DNA from: CADEEN01 sp963783785
GTDB taxonomy: Bacteria > Pseudomonadota > Gammaproteobacteria > Burkholderiales > Burkholderiaceae_C
DNA: 64,000 bases
Assembly (NCBI GenBank): GCA_963783785.1
Contig: CAWAOQ010000009.1
Coordinates: 1-64,000, forward strand
Reading direction: 5' to 3'
Shown here: piece after piece, positions 1 to 11,555 of the stretch
Layout: each line of letters starts with the position of its first letter
Numbering within the stretch: position 1 is the first letter of the stretch
The notes under the pieces: generated by a model
What the model saw: the letters and a program-made list of their open reading frames with translations, nothing else
Database searches by the model: none
What the model was told of the DNA's origin: nothing
Position numbers and translations under genes: made by a program

Positions 1-23
1 AACCCGACCCGCAGGAGACAACC

Positions 24-1809
24 ATGTCGTCAGTAGTCAAGGCCGCACCGGCCAGCTCCACGGTCGATGACACGGCAATGCGCCCTCTCAGCATGCCAAG
101 CGAAACTCCCGCACCCGCGCTGACCGACGGGTTTCATCTGGTCATCGATGCGCTCAAGCTCAACGACATCGACACCATCTTCGCCCTGCCCGGCATCCCG
201 ATCACCGATCTCACCCGCATGGCGCAGGCCGAAGGCATGCGCGTGATCGCGTTCCGTCACGAGCAGCACGCCGGCAACGCCGCCGCGATCGCCGGCTTCC
301 TGACCCAGAAGCCCGGCATCTGCCTCACGGTGTCGGCGCCGGGCTTCCTGAACGGCCTGACAGCGCTGGCCAACGCCACGACCAACTGCTTCCCGATGAT
401 CCTGATCAGCGGCTCGAGCGAGCGCGAGATCGTCGACCTGCAGCAGGGCGACTACGAGGAGATGGACCAGCTCGCGATCGCCAAGCCGCTGTGCAAGGCG
501 GCCTTCCGCGTGCTGCACGCCGAGGACATCGGCGTGGGCATCGCGCGCGCGATCCGCGCCGCGCTGTCGGGCCGTCCGGGCGGCGTGTACCTGGACCTGC
601 CGGCCAAGCTGTTCGCGCAGACGATGGACGCCGCGGCGGGCAAGCGGTCGCTGATCAAGGTCGTCGATCCGGCGCCGCGCCAGATCCCCGCGCCCGATGC
701 GGTGGAGCGCGCGCTGGACCTGCTCAAGGGCGCGAAGCGGCCGCTGATCCTGCTCGGCAAGGGCGCGGCCTACGCGCAGGCCGACGCGGAGATCCGCGCG
801 CTGGTCGAGAAGACCGGCATCCCCTACCTGCCGATGTCCATGGCCAAGGGCCTGCTGCCCGACACGCATCCGCAATCCGCCTCCGCCGCGCGCTCGTTCG
901 TGCTGGCCGAGGCCGACGTGGTGATGCTGATCGGCGCGCGCCTGAACTGGCTGCTGTCGCACGGCAAGGGCAAGACCTGGGGCGGCAGCGAACGCGCAAG
1001 CAGTTCATCCAGATCGACATCTCGCCGACCGAGATCGACAGCAACGTGCCGACCGCCGCGCCGCTGGTCGGCGACATCGGCTCCTGCGTGTCGGCGCTGC
1101 TGGCCGGCATGGGCTCGAACTGGGCCAAGCCGCCGGCCGAGTGGACCGGCGCGATCGCCGAGCGCAAGGACAAGAACCTGGCCAAGATGGCCGAGACGCT
1201 GGCGCAGAACCCGTCGCCGATGAACTTCCACAGCGCGCTGAGCGTGATCCGCGAGATCGTCAAGGCGCGACCGGACGCGATCTGGTCAACGAAGGCGCCA
1301 ACACGCTGGACTTCACCCGCAGCATCGTCGACATGTACGAGCCGCGCAAGCGCCTGGACGTCGGCACCTGGGGCATCATGGGCATCGGCATGGGCTTCGC
1401 CGTCGCCGCGGCGGTGACCACCGGCAAGCCGGTGATCGCGGTCGAAGGCGACAGCGCCTTCGGCTTCAGCGGCATGGAGGTCGAGACGATCTGCCGCTAC
1501 AACCTGCCGGTGTGCGTGGTCGTGTTCAACAACAACGGCGTCTACAAGGGCACCGACGTGAACCCGGCGGGCGGCGCCGACGTGGCGCCCACCGAGTTCG
1601 TCAAGGACGCCCGCTACGAAATGATGATGCAGGCCTTCGGCGGCGTCGGCGTGCGCGCCACCACGCCGGACGAGCTGAGCAAGGCGTTGAACGAGGCCGT
1701 GGCCTCCGGCAAGCCGACGCTGATCAACGCGATCATCGACGAAACCGCCGGCACCGAAAGCGGCCGCATCACGAGCCTGAACCCGCAAAGCGCGGCCAAG
1801 AAGAAGTAA
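24..1809 (+). pseudogene. oxc: Oxalyl-CoA decarboxylase, interrupted by two frameshifts
   Basis: Thiamine-diphosphate enzyme that converts oxalyl-CoA to formyl-CoA and CO2 in oxalate breakdown. The protein is read in three successive frames: from ATG 24 (AGGAGA at 13-18) to about 990, then about 1000-1275, then about 1280 to the stop. The first part has the ThDP-enzyme N-terminal domain with FRHEQHAGNAAAIAGF, where Glu is the expected cofactor-activating residue. The last part has the ThDP/Mg motif region GDSAFGFSGME and FNNNGVYKG. One missing base near 990 and one near 1277 would restore about 595 residues, slightly longer than the usual ~570 because of some 30 extra N-terminal residues. It heads a cluster with frc and formate dehydrogenase. 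Either sequencing error or true inactivation is possible; the family assignment is secure. Confidence 0.9.
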
Positions 1810-1834
1810 CCCACGCCTACCAAGGATCTCCACC

Positions 1835-3076
1835 ATGAGCAAAGCACTAGACGGCGTCCGGATCCTCGACTTCACCCACGTGCAGTCAGGCCCCACCTGC
1901 ACCCAGTTGCTGGCCTGGTTCGGCGCCGACGTGATCAAGGTCGAGAAGGCCGGCGAAGGCGACGTCACGCGCGGCCAGTTGCGCGACATCCCCGATGTCG
2001 ACAGCCTCTACTTCACGATGCTGAACCACAACAAGCGTTCGATCACGGTCGACACCAAGGACCCGAAGGGCAAGGAAGTGCTCGACCGGCTGATCAAGAA
2101 ATGCGACGTGCTGGTGGAGAACTTCGCGCCCGGCGCGCTGGACCGCATGGGCTTCACGTGGGAACGCATCCAGGAGCTCAACCCGCGCATGATCATGGCG
2201 TCGGTCAAGGGCTTCGGCCCCGGGCCCTACGAGGACTGCAAGGTCTACGAGAACGTCGCCCAGTGCGCCGGCGGCTCTGCTTCGACCACCGGCTTCGACG
2301 ACGGCCCGCCGCTGGTGACCGGCGCGCAGATCGGCGACAGCGGCACCGGGTTGCACCTGGCGCTGGGCATCGTCGCGGCGCTCTACCAGCGCAACACCAC
2401 CGGCCGCGGCCAGAAGGTGCTGGCAGCGATGCAGGACGGCGTGCTGAACCTGTGCCGCGTGAAGCTGCGCGACCAGCAGCGCCTGGACCGCACCGACATG
2501 ATGCACGAGTATCCGCAGTACCCCGACGGCAAGTTCGGCGACGCGGTGCCGCGCGCCGGCAATGCCTCGGGCGGCGGCCAGCCGGGCTGGATCCTCAAGT
2601 GCAAGGGCTGGGAAACCGACCCGAATGCCTACATCTACTTCATCACGCAGGCCGCCGTGTGGCCGGCCGTCTGCAAGGTGATCGGCGAGGAAGGCTGGAT
2701 CACCGACGAGGCCTACGCCACGCCGGCGGCGCGGCTGCCGCACCTGAAGCCCATCTTCGCGCGCATCGAGCAGTGGACGATGACCAAGACCAAGTTCGAG
2801 GCGATGGACATCCTGAACAAGTTCGACATTCCCTGCGGCCCGATCCTGTCGATGAAGGAGATCGCCGAGGAGCCGTCGCTGCGCGCGACCGGCACGGTGG
2901 TCGAGGTCGATCATCCGAAGCGCGGCAAGTACCTGACGGTGGGCAACCCGATCAAGATGTCCGACAGCTCGACCGAAGTGACACGCTCGCCGCTGCTGGG
3001 CGAGCACACCGACGAGGTGCTGGCAGAGCTCGGCTACAGCGGCGAGCCATCGCCAGCCTGCGCGCCGACAGCGTGA
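1835..3076 (+). CDS. frc: Formyl-CoA:oxalate CoA-transferase (CaiB/BaiF family)
   Basis: 413 residues. Transfers CoA from formyl-CoA to oxalate, giving oxalyl-CoA and free formate, and so closes the cycle with Oxc. It opens with the class III CoA-transferase pattern LDGVRILDFTHVQSGPTCTQ and contains QIGDSGTGLHLALG. Asp168 in this stretch lines up with the catalytic Asp169 of the Oxalobacter enzyme (residue number from family knowledge). Length and start match the family, and the ATG follows GGATCTCCACC only 25 bp after the oxc stop, so the two are probably co-transcribed. The formate it releases is the substrate of the dehydrogenase encoded further downstream. Confidence 0.93.
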   Translation: MSKALDGVRILDFTHVQSGPTCTQLLAWFGADVIKVEKAGEGDVTRGQLRDIPDVDSLYFTMLNHNKRSITVDTKDPKGKEVLDRLIKKCDVLVENFAPGALDRMGFTWERIQELNPRMIMASVKGFGPGPYEDCKVYENVAQCAGGSASTTGFDDGPPLVTGAQIGDSGTGLHLALGIVAALYQRNTTGRGQKVLAAMQDGVLNLCRVKLRDQQRLDRTDMMHEYPQYPDGKFGDAVPRAGNASGGGQPGWILKCKGWETDPNAYIYFITQAAVWPAVCKVIGEEGWITDEAYATPAARLPHLKPIFARIEQWTMTKTKFEAMDILNKFDIPCGPILSMKEIAEEPSLRATGTVVEVDHPKRGKYLTVGNPIKMSDSSTEVTRSPLLGEHTDEVLAELGYSGEPSPACAPTA

Positions 3077-3139
3077 TCTGAACCCGACTCCTTCGACTGC
3101 ATCCCGCAGCCCGAGCCCGAACCCCCACACGAGGACAAT

Positions 3140-5269
3140 ATGAACAGAGACAAGGCCAAGGTCCGCCAGATCCTGGACGCCGTCAAGGCGGCCGGGCGCG
3201 ATTCACTCACCGCCCCCGAGGGCAAGCTGGTCTGCGACGCCTACGGCATCGCGGTGCCGCAGGAAGGCGTGGCCACCAGCGCTGCGCAGGCTGCGCAACT
3301 GGCCACCGGCATGGGCTTCCCGGTGGTGATGAAGATCGTCTCGCCCGACATCCTGCACAAGACCGAGGCCGGCGGCGTGATCGTCGGCGTGAAGAGCGCC
3401 GACGAGGCGACGAAGGCCTACGACACGATCCTGGCCAATGCGAAGAAGTACAAGGCCGATGCCAAGGTCGTCGGCGTGCAGGTGCAGCAGATGCTCAAGG
3501 GCGGGCAGGAGGTGATCGTCGGCGCGGTCACCGACGGCAGCTTCGGCAAGCTGGTGGCCTTCGGCCTCGGCGGCGTGCTGGTCGAGGTGCTGAAGGACAT
3601 CACCTTCCGCCTCGCCCCGGCGACGCGCGACGACGCCCTGTCGATGCTCGACGGCATCCAGGCTGCCGAGATGCTCAAGGGCGTGCGCGGCGGCGAAGCC
3701 GTCGACCGTGAGGCGCTGGCCAAGTTGATCGTCGGTGTCAGCGAACTGGTCAGCGACTTCCCCGAAATCGCCGAGATGGACCTGAACCCGGTCTTCGCGA
3801 CCCCAACGAGCGCGATCGCCGCCGACGTGCGCATCGTCGTCGACTTCAATGCGAAGCCGGCACGCCACCGCCCGGCGGAGGCCGAAGTCGTCAAGTCGAT
3901 GAACCGCATCATGCAGCCCAGGTCGGTGGCCGTGATCGGCGCGTCCGACGAAGCCGGCAAGATCGGCAACTCGGTGATGAAGAACCTGATCAACGGCGGC
4001 TACAAAGGTCAGATCATCCCGATCCACCCGAAGTCGACCGAGATCATGGGCTACAAGGCCTACAAGAGCGTCAAGGACGTTCCGGGAGAGATCGACACCG
4101 CGGTGTTCGCGATCCCTGCCAAGCTGGTGGCCGGCGCGCTGATCGAGTGCGGCGAGAAGGGCATCGCCGGCGCGGTGCTGATTCCCTCCGGGTTTGCCGA
4201 GACCGGCGAGCACGAGATGCAGGCCGAACTGGTCAAGATCGGCCACAAGTACAACATCCGTCTGATGGGGCCGAACATCTACGGCTTCTACTACACGCCG
4301 GCCAACCTGTGCGCCACGTTCTGCACCGCCTATGACGTCAAGGGTTCGGCAGCGCTGTCGTCGCAATCGGGCGGCATCGGCATGGCGATCATCGGCTTCT
4401 CGCGATCGGCCAAGATGGGCGTCTCGGCGATCGTCGGCCTGGGCAACAAGTCCGACATCGACGAAGACGACCTGCTGCTGTTCTTCGAACAGGACCCGAA
4501 CACCAAGGTCATCGCGCAACACTGCGAAGACCTGAAGGACGGCCGCGCCTTCGCCGAGGTGGCCAAGAGGGTGTCCAAGAAGAAGCCGGTCATCATGCTC
4601 AAGGCCGGTCGCACGTCGGCCGGTGCCAAGGCGGCCAGCTCGCACACCGGCGCATTGGCCGGCAACGACAAGATCTACGAGGACGTGCTGCGCCAGTCTG
4701 GCGTGATCCGCGCACGCTCGCTGCGCGACCTGCTCGACTTCGCGCGCGGCGTGCCGATCCTGCCCACGCCCAAAGGCGAGAACGTGGTCATCATCACCGG
4801 CGCCGGCGGCTCGGGTGTGCTGTTGTCGGATGCCTGCGTCGACCAGGGCCTGACGCTGATGCCGATGCCGGCCGATCTCGATGCGGCATTCCGCAAGTTC
4901 ATCCCGCCGTTCGGTGCCGCCGGCAACCCGGTCGACATCACCGGCGGCGAGCCACCGCAGACCTACAAGAACACCGTGCTGCTGGGCCTGTCCGATCCGC
5001 GCATCCACGCGCTGATCCTCGGCTACTGGCACACCATCGTCACGCCGCCGATGGTGTTCGCGAAGATCATGGTCGAGGCCCGCGAAGAAATGCTCGCCAA
5101 GGGCATCGAAAAGCCGATGGTGGCGTCGCTGGCCGGCGACGTGCAGGTCGAGGAGGCCGCGCAGTACCTCTACGAGCACGGCATCCCGGCCTATGCCTAT
5201 TCGACCGAGATTCCCGTCGCGGTGCTCGGCGCGAAGTACCAGTGGGCGCGCGGCGCAGGATTGCTCTGA
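3140..5269 (+). CDS. Acyl-CoA synthetase, NDP-forming (acetate-CoA ligase family)
   Basis: 709 residues. Domain order is an ATP-grasp domain (about 1-230), a CoA-binding Rossmann domain (from about 255, VAVIGASDEAGKIGNSVM), then two succinyl-CoA-ligase-like domains. SSHTGALAGND near residue 500 carries the histidine that is phosphorylated in this family, and GAGGSGVLLSDACVDQGL marks the last domain. Members make an acyl-CoA with ADP and phosphate as by-products. This beta-alpha order is the reverse of the common alpha-beta fusion. It lies between frc and the formate dehydrogenase genes with only 63 and 33 bp gaps, so it may supply or recycle CoA thioesters (oxalyl-CoA or formyl-CoA) for oxalate use. 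That role is inferred; the substrate is not visible in the sequence. ATG 3140 follows GAGGACAAT. Confidence 0.83.
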   Translation: MNRDKAKVRQILDAVKAAGRDSLTAPEGKLVCDAYGIAVPQEGVATSAAQAAQLATGMGFPVVMKIVSPDILHKTEAGGVIVGVKSADEATKAYDTILANAKKYKADAKVVGVQVQQMLKGGQEVIVGAVTDGSFGKLVAFGLGGVLVEVLKDITFRLAPATRDDALSMLDGIQAAEMLKGVRGGEAVDREALAKLIVGVSELVSDFPEIAEMDLNPVFATPTSAIAADVRIVVDFNAKPARHRPAEAEVVKSMNRIMQPRSVAVIGASDEAGKIGNSVMKNLINGGYKGQIIPIHPKSTEIMGYKAYKSVKDVPGEIDTAVFAIPAKLVAGALIECGEKGIAGAVLIPSGFAETGEHEMQAELVKIGHKYNIRLMGPNIYGFYYTPANLCATFCTAYDVKGSAALSSQSGGIGMAIIGFSRSAKMGVSAIVGLGNKSDIDEDDLLLFFEQDPNTKVIAQHCEDLKDGRAFAEVAKRVSKKKPVIMLKAGRTSAGAKAASSHTGALAGNDKIYEDVLRQSGVIRARSLRDLLDFARGVPILPTPKGENVVIITGAGGSGVLLSDACVDQGLTLMPMPADLDAAFRKFIPPFGAAGNPVDITGGEPPQTYKNTVLLGLSDPRIHALILGYWHTIVTPPMVFAKIMVEAREEMLAKGIEKPMVASLAGDVQVEEAAQYLYEHGIPAYAYSTEIPVAVLGAKYQWARGAGLL

Positions 5270-5302
5270 GCCAGCCGCCACTGTCACGACCGCGCTCGCA
5301 GC

Positions 5303-6996
<1,694 letters not shown>

Positions 6997-7000
<4 letters not shown>

Positions 7001-9844
7001 ACGCGATCACCCGCAAGGAGGCTGCCGCCCTCGACGCACCGACGGTGAGCTTCGAGCTCAACGGCTGCGCGGTCAGCGGCCGCGCCGACGAGACGATCAT
7101 CGAGATTGCCCAGCGTGAAGGCATCGAGATCCCGCACCTTTGCTACAAGCCCGGGCTCGAATCGGTCGGCAATTGCCGCGCCTGCGTCGTCGAGATCGGC
7201 GGCGAGCGCGTGCTGGCGCCGTCTTGCTGCCGCAACCCGAGCGCGGGCATGAAGGTCACGACCGACAGCGAACGCGCCGTCAAGTCGCAGAAGATGGTGC
7301 TCGAACTGCTGCTGGCCGACATGCCGGAGCGCGAGTACACACGCCACAACGAGGTCGACGACTGGGCCACGAAGCTCGGCGTCGGCAAGCCGCGCTTTGC
7401 CGCGCGCATTCAGCCGGCACAGGACGTCTCGCATCCCGCCATCGCCGTCAACCTCGACGCCTGCATCCAGTGCACGCGCTGCCTGCGCGCGTGCCGCGAT
7501 GAGCAGGTCAACGATGTGATCGGGCTGGCTTTCCGCGGCGAGCACGCGAAGATCGTGTTCGACATGGACGACCCGATGGGTTCGTCGACCTGCGTCGCCT
7601 GCGGCGAGTGCGTGCAGGCCTGCCCGACCGGCGCGCTGATGCCGGCGCGCGACGCCGCGCTCGCGGTGCCCGACAAGCAGGTCGACATCGGTGTGCCCGT
7701 ACTGCGGCGTCGGCTGCCAGCTCACCTACAACGTCAAGGACAACAAGATCCTGTTCGTCGAGGGCCGCGACGGCCCGGCCAACGCGGGGCGGCTGTGCGT
7801 GAAGGGGCGCTACGGCTTCGACTACGCCCACCATCCGCATCGGCTGACCAAGCCGCTGATCCGGCGCGCCGATGCGCCGCCCAAGAGGAGACGCGGCGAC
7901 TTCGTGATGGACCCGGACCGCGTGATGGACGTCTTCCGCGAGGCCAGCTGGGAAGAGGCGCTCGCTTTCGCCGGCGGCAAGCTGAAGGCGATCCGCGACC
8001 AGCACGGCAAGAAGGCGCTGGCCGGCTTCGGCTCGGCCAAGGGCAGCAACGAAGAGGCCTATCTGTTCCAGAAGCTCGTGCGCACGGGCTTCGGCAGCAA
8101 CAACGTCGACCACTGCACGCGGCTGTGCCACGCCTCGTCGGTGGTCGCGCTGCTCGAAGGCATCGGTTCGGGGGCGGTCAGCAACCCGGTGATGGACGTG
8201 ACGCAGGCCGAGGTGGTGGTGCTGATCGGCGCCAATCCGACGGTGAACCATCCGGTGGCCGCCACCTGGATCAAGAACGCGGTGAAGAACGGCACCAAGC
8301 TGGTCGTGCTCGACCCGCGCCGCTCCGACCTCGCGCGCGTCGCGCACCGCTTCCTGCAGTTCAAGCCCGACACCGACGTGGCGATGTTGAACGCGATGAT
8401 GAACGTCATCGTCACCGAAGGCCTGGTCGACGAGGCCTTCATCGCCAGCCGCACCATCGGCTACGACGAGCTGCGCAAGAACGTCGAAGGCTACACGCCG
8501 GAGGCGATGGCGCCGATCTGCGGCATCGACGCCGACACGCTGCGCGAGGTGGCGCGGCTGTATGCATCTTCCAAGGCCTCGATGATCCTGTGGGGCATGG
8601 GCGTCAGCCAGCACGTGCACGGCACCGACAACGCTCGCTGCCTGATCGCATTGGCGCTGATGACCGGCCAGATCGGCCGCCCGGGCACCGGGCTGCACCC
8701 GCTGCGCGGCCAGAACAACGTGCAGGGTGCGTCGGATGCGGGACTGATCCCGATGATGCTGCCCGACTACCAGCATGTCACGAAGCCCGAGGTGCGTGAG
8801 CGCTTCGAGCGGGCGTGGCAGCTCGCGCCCGGCACGCTGGACGACAAGGTCGGCCTGACCGTCGTCGAGGTCATGCACGCCATCAAGCATGGCGACATCC
8901 GCGGCATGTACGTGCAGGGTGAGAACCCGGCGATGTCCGATCCCGATGCGAACCACGCACGCGAGTCGCTGGCGGCGCTCGAACACCTGGTGGTGCAGGA
9001 CATCTTCCTGACCGAGACCGCCTACCTGGCCGACGTGATCCTGCCGGCGAGCGCTTTCCCCGAGAAGACCGGCACCTTCACCAACACCGACCGCCTGGTG
9101 CAGATGGGCCGCCAGGCGATCGATCCGCCGGGCGATGCGCGGCAGGACTTGTGGATCATCCAGCAGATCGCCAACCAGCTCGGCTGCGGTTGGAACTACG
9201 GCCACGTCTCAGAGGTGTTCGAAGAGATGCGCCACACGATGACCAGCATCGGCGGCATCACCTGGGAGCGTCTCGAGCGCGAGCATGCGGTGACCTACCC
9301 CTGTGTCAAGGAGGGCGATCCCGGCGATCCGGTGGTCTTCGTCGATCACTTCCCGCGCGAAGGCGGCAAGGCGCGCTTCGTGCCGGCCGACATCATCCCG
9401 GCCGCCGAGCGACCCGACACCGACTACCCGATGGTGCTGATCACCGGCCGCCAGCTCGAACACTGGCACACCGGCAGCATGACGCGCCGGGCGACGGTGC
9501 TCGATGCGATCGAACCGGACCCGACCGCGCTGGTCCATCCGCTCGACCTGGCGGCGATGGGCGCGAAGCCCGGCGACCTGCTGACGATCGAATCGCGGCG
9601 CGGCGCGGTGTCGCTGTTCGCGCGCGCCGAAGACGGCACACCGCGCGGCGCGGTCTTCGTGCCGTTCTGCTACTACGAGGCGGCGATCAACAAGCTGACC
9701 AACGCGGCGCTCGACCCGTTCGCGAAGATCCCGGAGTTCAAGTACTGTGCGATCCGCGTGCGGCCCGGCGGCGAGCCGCCGCACCAGGGCAGCTTTGGCG
9801 GCGGGCAACTGTTGTCGTCGATGACAACAGCATCGGGTTCGTAG
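6997..9844 (+). pseudogene. Formate dehydrogenase alpha (molybdopterin) subunit, one frameshift
   Basis: About 948 residues once repaired. The N-terminus has a [2Fe-2S] ferredoxin domain (CYKPGLESVGNCRACVVE), then two ferredoxin-type [4Fe-4S] motifs (CIQCTRCLRACRD, CVACGECVQACP), the cofactor domain cluster CPYCGVGCQ, and the bis-MGD catalytic domain. The likely metal ligand is Cys in RLCHAS (codon 8126-8128), aligned with the Sec-His pair of FdhF. It oxidises formate to CO2. The reading frame changes near 7690, just before CPYCGVGC; removing one G from the run at 7690 reconnects both halves with normal spacing. The start ATG 6997 overlaps the beta-subunit stop. No fdhD-like or fdsD-like accessory gene follows. 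A single indel in so conserved a gene may be a sequence error. Confidence 0.88.
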
Positions 9845-9853
9845 AAACCGATG

Positions 9854-9874
9854 GGCCCGCAGCCAATGCGGGCC
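9854..9874 (+). terminator. Hairpin after the formate dehydrogenase operon
   Basis: Perfect 8-bp inverted repeat GGCCCGCA / TGCGGGCC with a 5-base loop, 10 bases after the stop of the alpha subunit and 39 bases before the TerC start. No long T-run follows, so termination strength is uncertain. Confidence 0.45.
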
Positions 9875-9913
9875 TGACAATACGCGGCCGAATGCGCCGC
9901 CGGAGGAGACACG

Positions 9914-11069
9914 ATGTCGTTTTCAAGTCCCGAGTTCTGGGTTGCACTGCTGCAGATCATCGGCGTCAACATCGTGCTGTCCGGCGACAACGCCGTGGTG
10001 ATCGCACTGGCCGCGCGCGGCCTGCCCGCTCACCAGCAGAAGAAGGCCGTTGCCTGGGGCAGTGGCGCCGCGGTCGTGATGCGGATCGTGCTGACGATCG
10101 TGGCGGTGGAACTGCTGCGCCTGCCCTTCCTGAAGCTGGTCGGTGCCGCGTTGCTGTTGTGGATCGCGGTGCAAGCTGCTGCTGCCCGAGGACGAAGGCG
10201 GCGGCCACGCCGAGGCTGGCGGCAACCTCGCCTCGGCCATCAAGACGATCCTGCTGGCCGACCTGGTGATGAGCCTGGACAACGTGATCGCGGTCGCGGC
10301 GGCCGCCAAGGGCAGCGTCACGCTGCTGGTGATCGGCCTGGCGATCTCGATCCCGCTGGTGGTCTTTGCCAGCACGCTGCTGATGAACCTGATGGGGCGC
10401 TACCCGATCATCGTCACGATCGGCGCGGCCTTGCTCGGCTGGGTCTCCGGCGAGATGGCGATCAGCGATCCGGCGGTCAAGGCCTGGGTCGACGCCAACC
10501 TGGCCTACCTGCATTACATCGCTCCCGCGGTCGGGGCGATCGGCGTCGTGGCCGTCGGCAACCTGCTGGCCAAGCGCGCGCAGGCCGAACAGGCCGCTGC
10601 GATGCGTGCCGGCGTCGCCGCGCGCAGTCCCCAGGGCATGAAGCGCGTGCTGCTTGCGGTCGACGGTTCGGAGAGTGCAGCGCGCGCGGTGAAGGAACTG
10701 ATGACCTTGCGCGACGACTTGCGCGACCCCGCCGCGGTCGAATTGCATCTGGTCAACGTGCAACGCCCGCTGCCCGGCGATGTCTCGCCTTTCGTCGTGG
10801 AGAGACGCGCCAGGAGTATCACCGCGAACGCGGCGACGCGGCGCTGGCGCCCGCGCGCGCCACGCTCGATGCTGCCGGCTACCGCTACCAGGTGCACGAA
10901 CTCGTCGGCGAACCCGGCGCGACGATCGCCGCACTGGCGCGATCAGATCGGCGCCGACATGATCGTGATGGGCACGCGGGGCCTGGGAACGCACACCGGC
11001 GCCCTGCTCGGCTCGGTGGCGCAGAGCACCCTCGTGCACGCCGCGGTGCCCGTGCTGCTGGCGAAGTGA
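9914..11069 (+). pseudogene. TerC-family membrane protein fused to a C-terminal universal stress domain, three frameshifts
   Basis: The first ~230 residues are a YjbE-type TerC integral membrane protein with two internally similar halves, marked by NIVLSGDNAVVIALA and DLVMSLDNVIAVAAA; the family exports metal ions such as manganese. After a short linker comes a UspA-like domain (MKRVLLAVDGSESAARAV ... GTRGLGTHTGALLGS, a full G-x2-G-x9-G-S nucleotide motif). No stop separates the two parts, so this reads as a fusion; ATG 10638 could instead start a separate usp gene. Frames change near 10174 (+1), 10800 (-1) and 10940 (+1). RBS GGAGGAGAC precedes ATG 9914. The next gene, convergent, is a free UspA. 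Confidence 0.8.
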
Positions 11070-11089
11070 CGGGCCTGCAGGCCCGCCGG

Positions 11090-11533
11090 CTACCGGCAGA
11101 CGAGTACCGGCACCTTCGAGTGCGTCAGCACCTTCTGCGTCTCGCTGCCGAGCAGCACACCCGCCAGGCCACGCCGGCCGTGTGACGCCATCACGATCAG
11201 GTCGCACTTGCGCTGCGCCGAGACCTTCAGGATGGCCTCGGCCGGGAACTCGTCGGTGACGGTCACGCACTCGCAGGCCACGCCGGCCTGCTTGGCGGCC
11301 TTCTCGATCACGCCGAGGTAACGCGCCGCCGCACGCGCCGTCATCGCCGAATGTTCGTCAGGTTGCATCAGTGCGACGGGCACCATGCCCTCGAAGACCA
11401 CCGGCGTCGGCGCGGGCGCGGCGAACAGGCCGGTCACGCGGGCGCCGATCGACTTGGCCAATGCGATGCCCTGCGCCACCGCGTGACCAGACAGCGACGA
11501 GCCATCGGTCGGAATCAGGATGTGCTTGTACAT
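11090..11533 (-). CDS. Universal stress protein, UspA family
   Basis: 147 residues, a single Usp domain. It begins MYKHILIPTDGSSLSG with the Walker-like Asp, and ends with ASHGRRGLAGVLLGSET, close to the G-x2-G-x9-G-S nucleotide-binding motif but with Ala in the first position. Such proteins usually bind ATP and support survival under stress. It lies just downstream of the transporter gene on the same strand (22-bp gap) and faces the TerC-Usp gene tail to tail, so two Usp domains sit side by side. Family call is secure; the physiological role is not visible. Confidence 0.9.
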   Translation of the reverse strand: MYKHILIPTDGSSLSGHAVAQGIALAKSIGARVTGLFAAPAPTPVVFEGMVPVALMQPDEHSAMTARAAARYLGVIEKAAKQAGVACECVTVTDEFPAEAILKVSAQRKCDLIVMASHGRRGLAGVLLGSETQKVLTHSKVPVLVCR

Positions 11534-11555
11534 GGCCGGCTCCTGTATCGATGCA

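Noticed and set aside
3203..5287. Long minus-strand open frame (694 codons) opposite the acyl-CoA synthetase
   Set aside because: His/Arg/Asp-rich shadow of the real gene caused by GC-biased third positions; no domain and no ribosome site.
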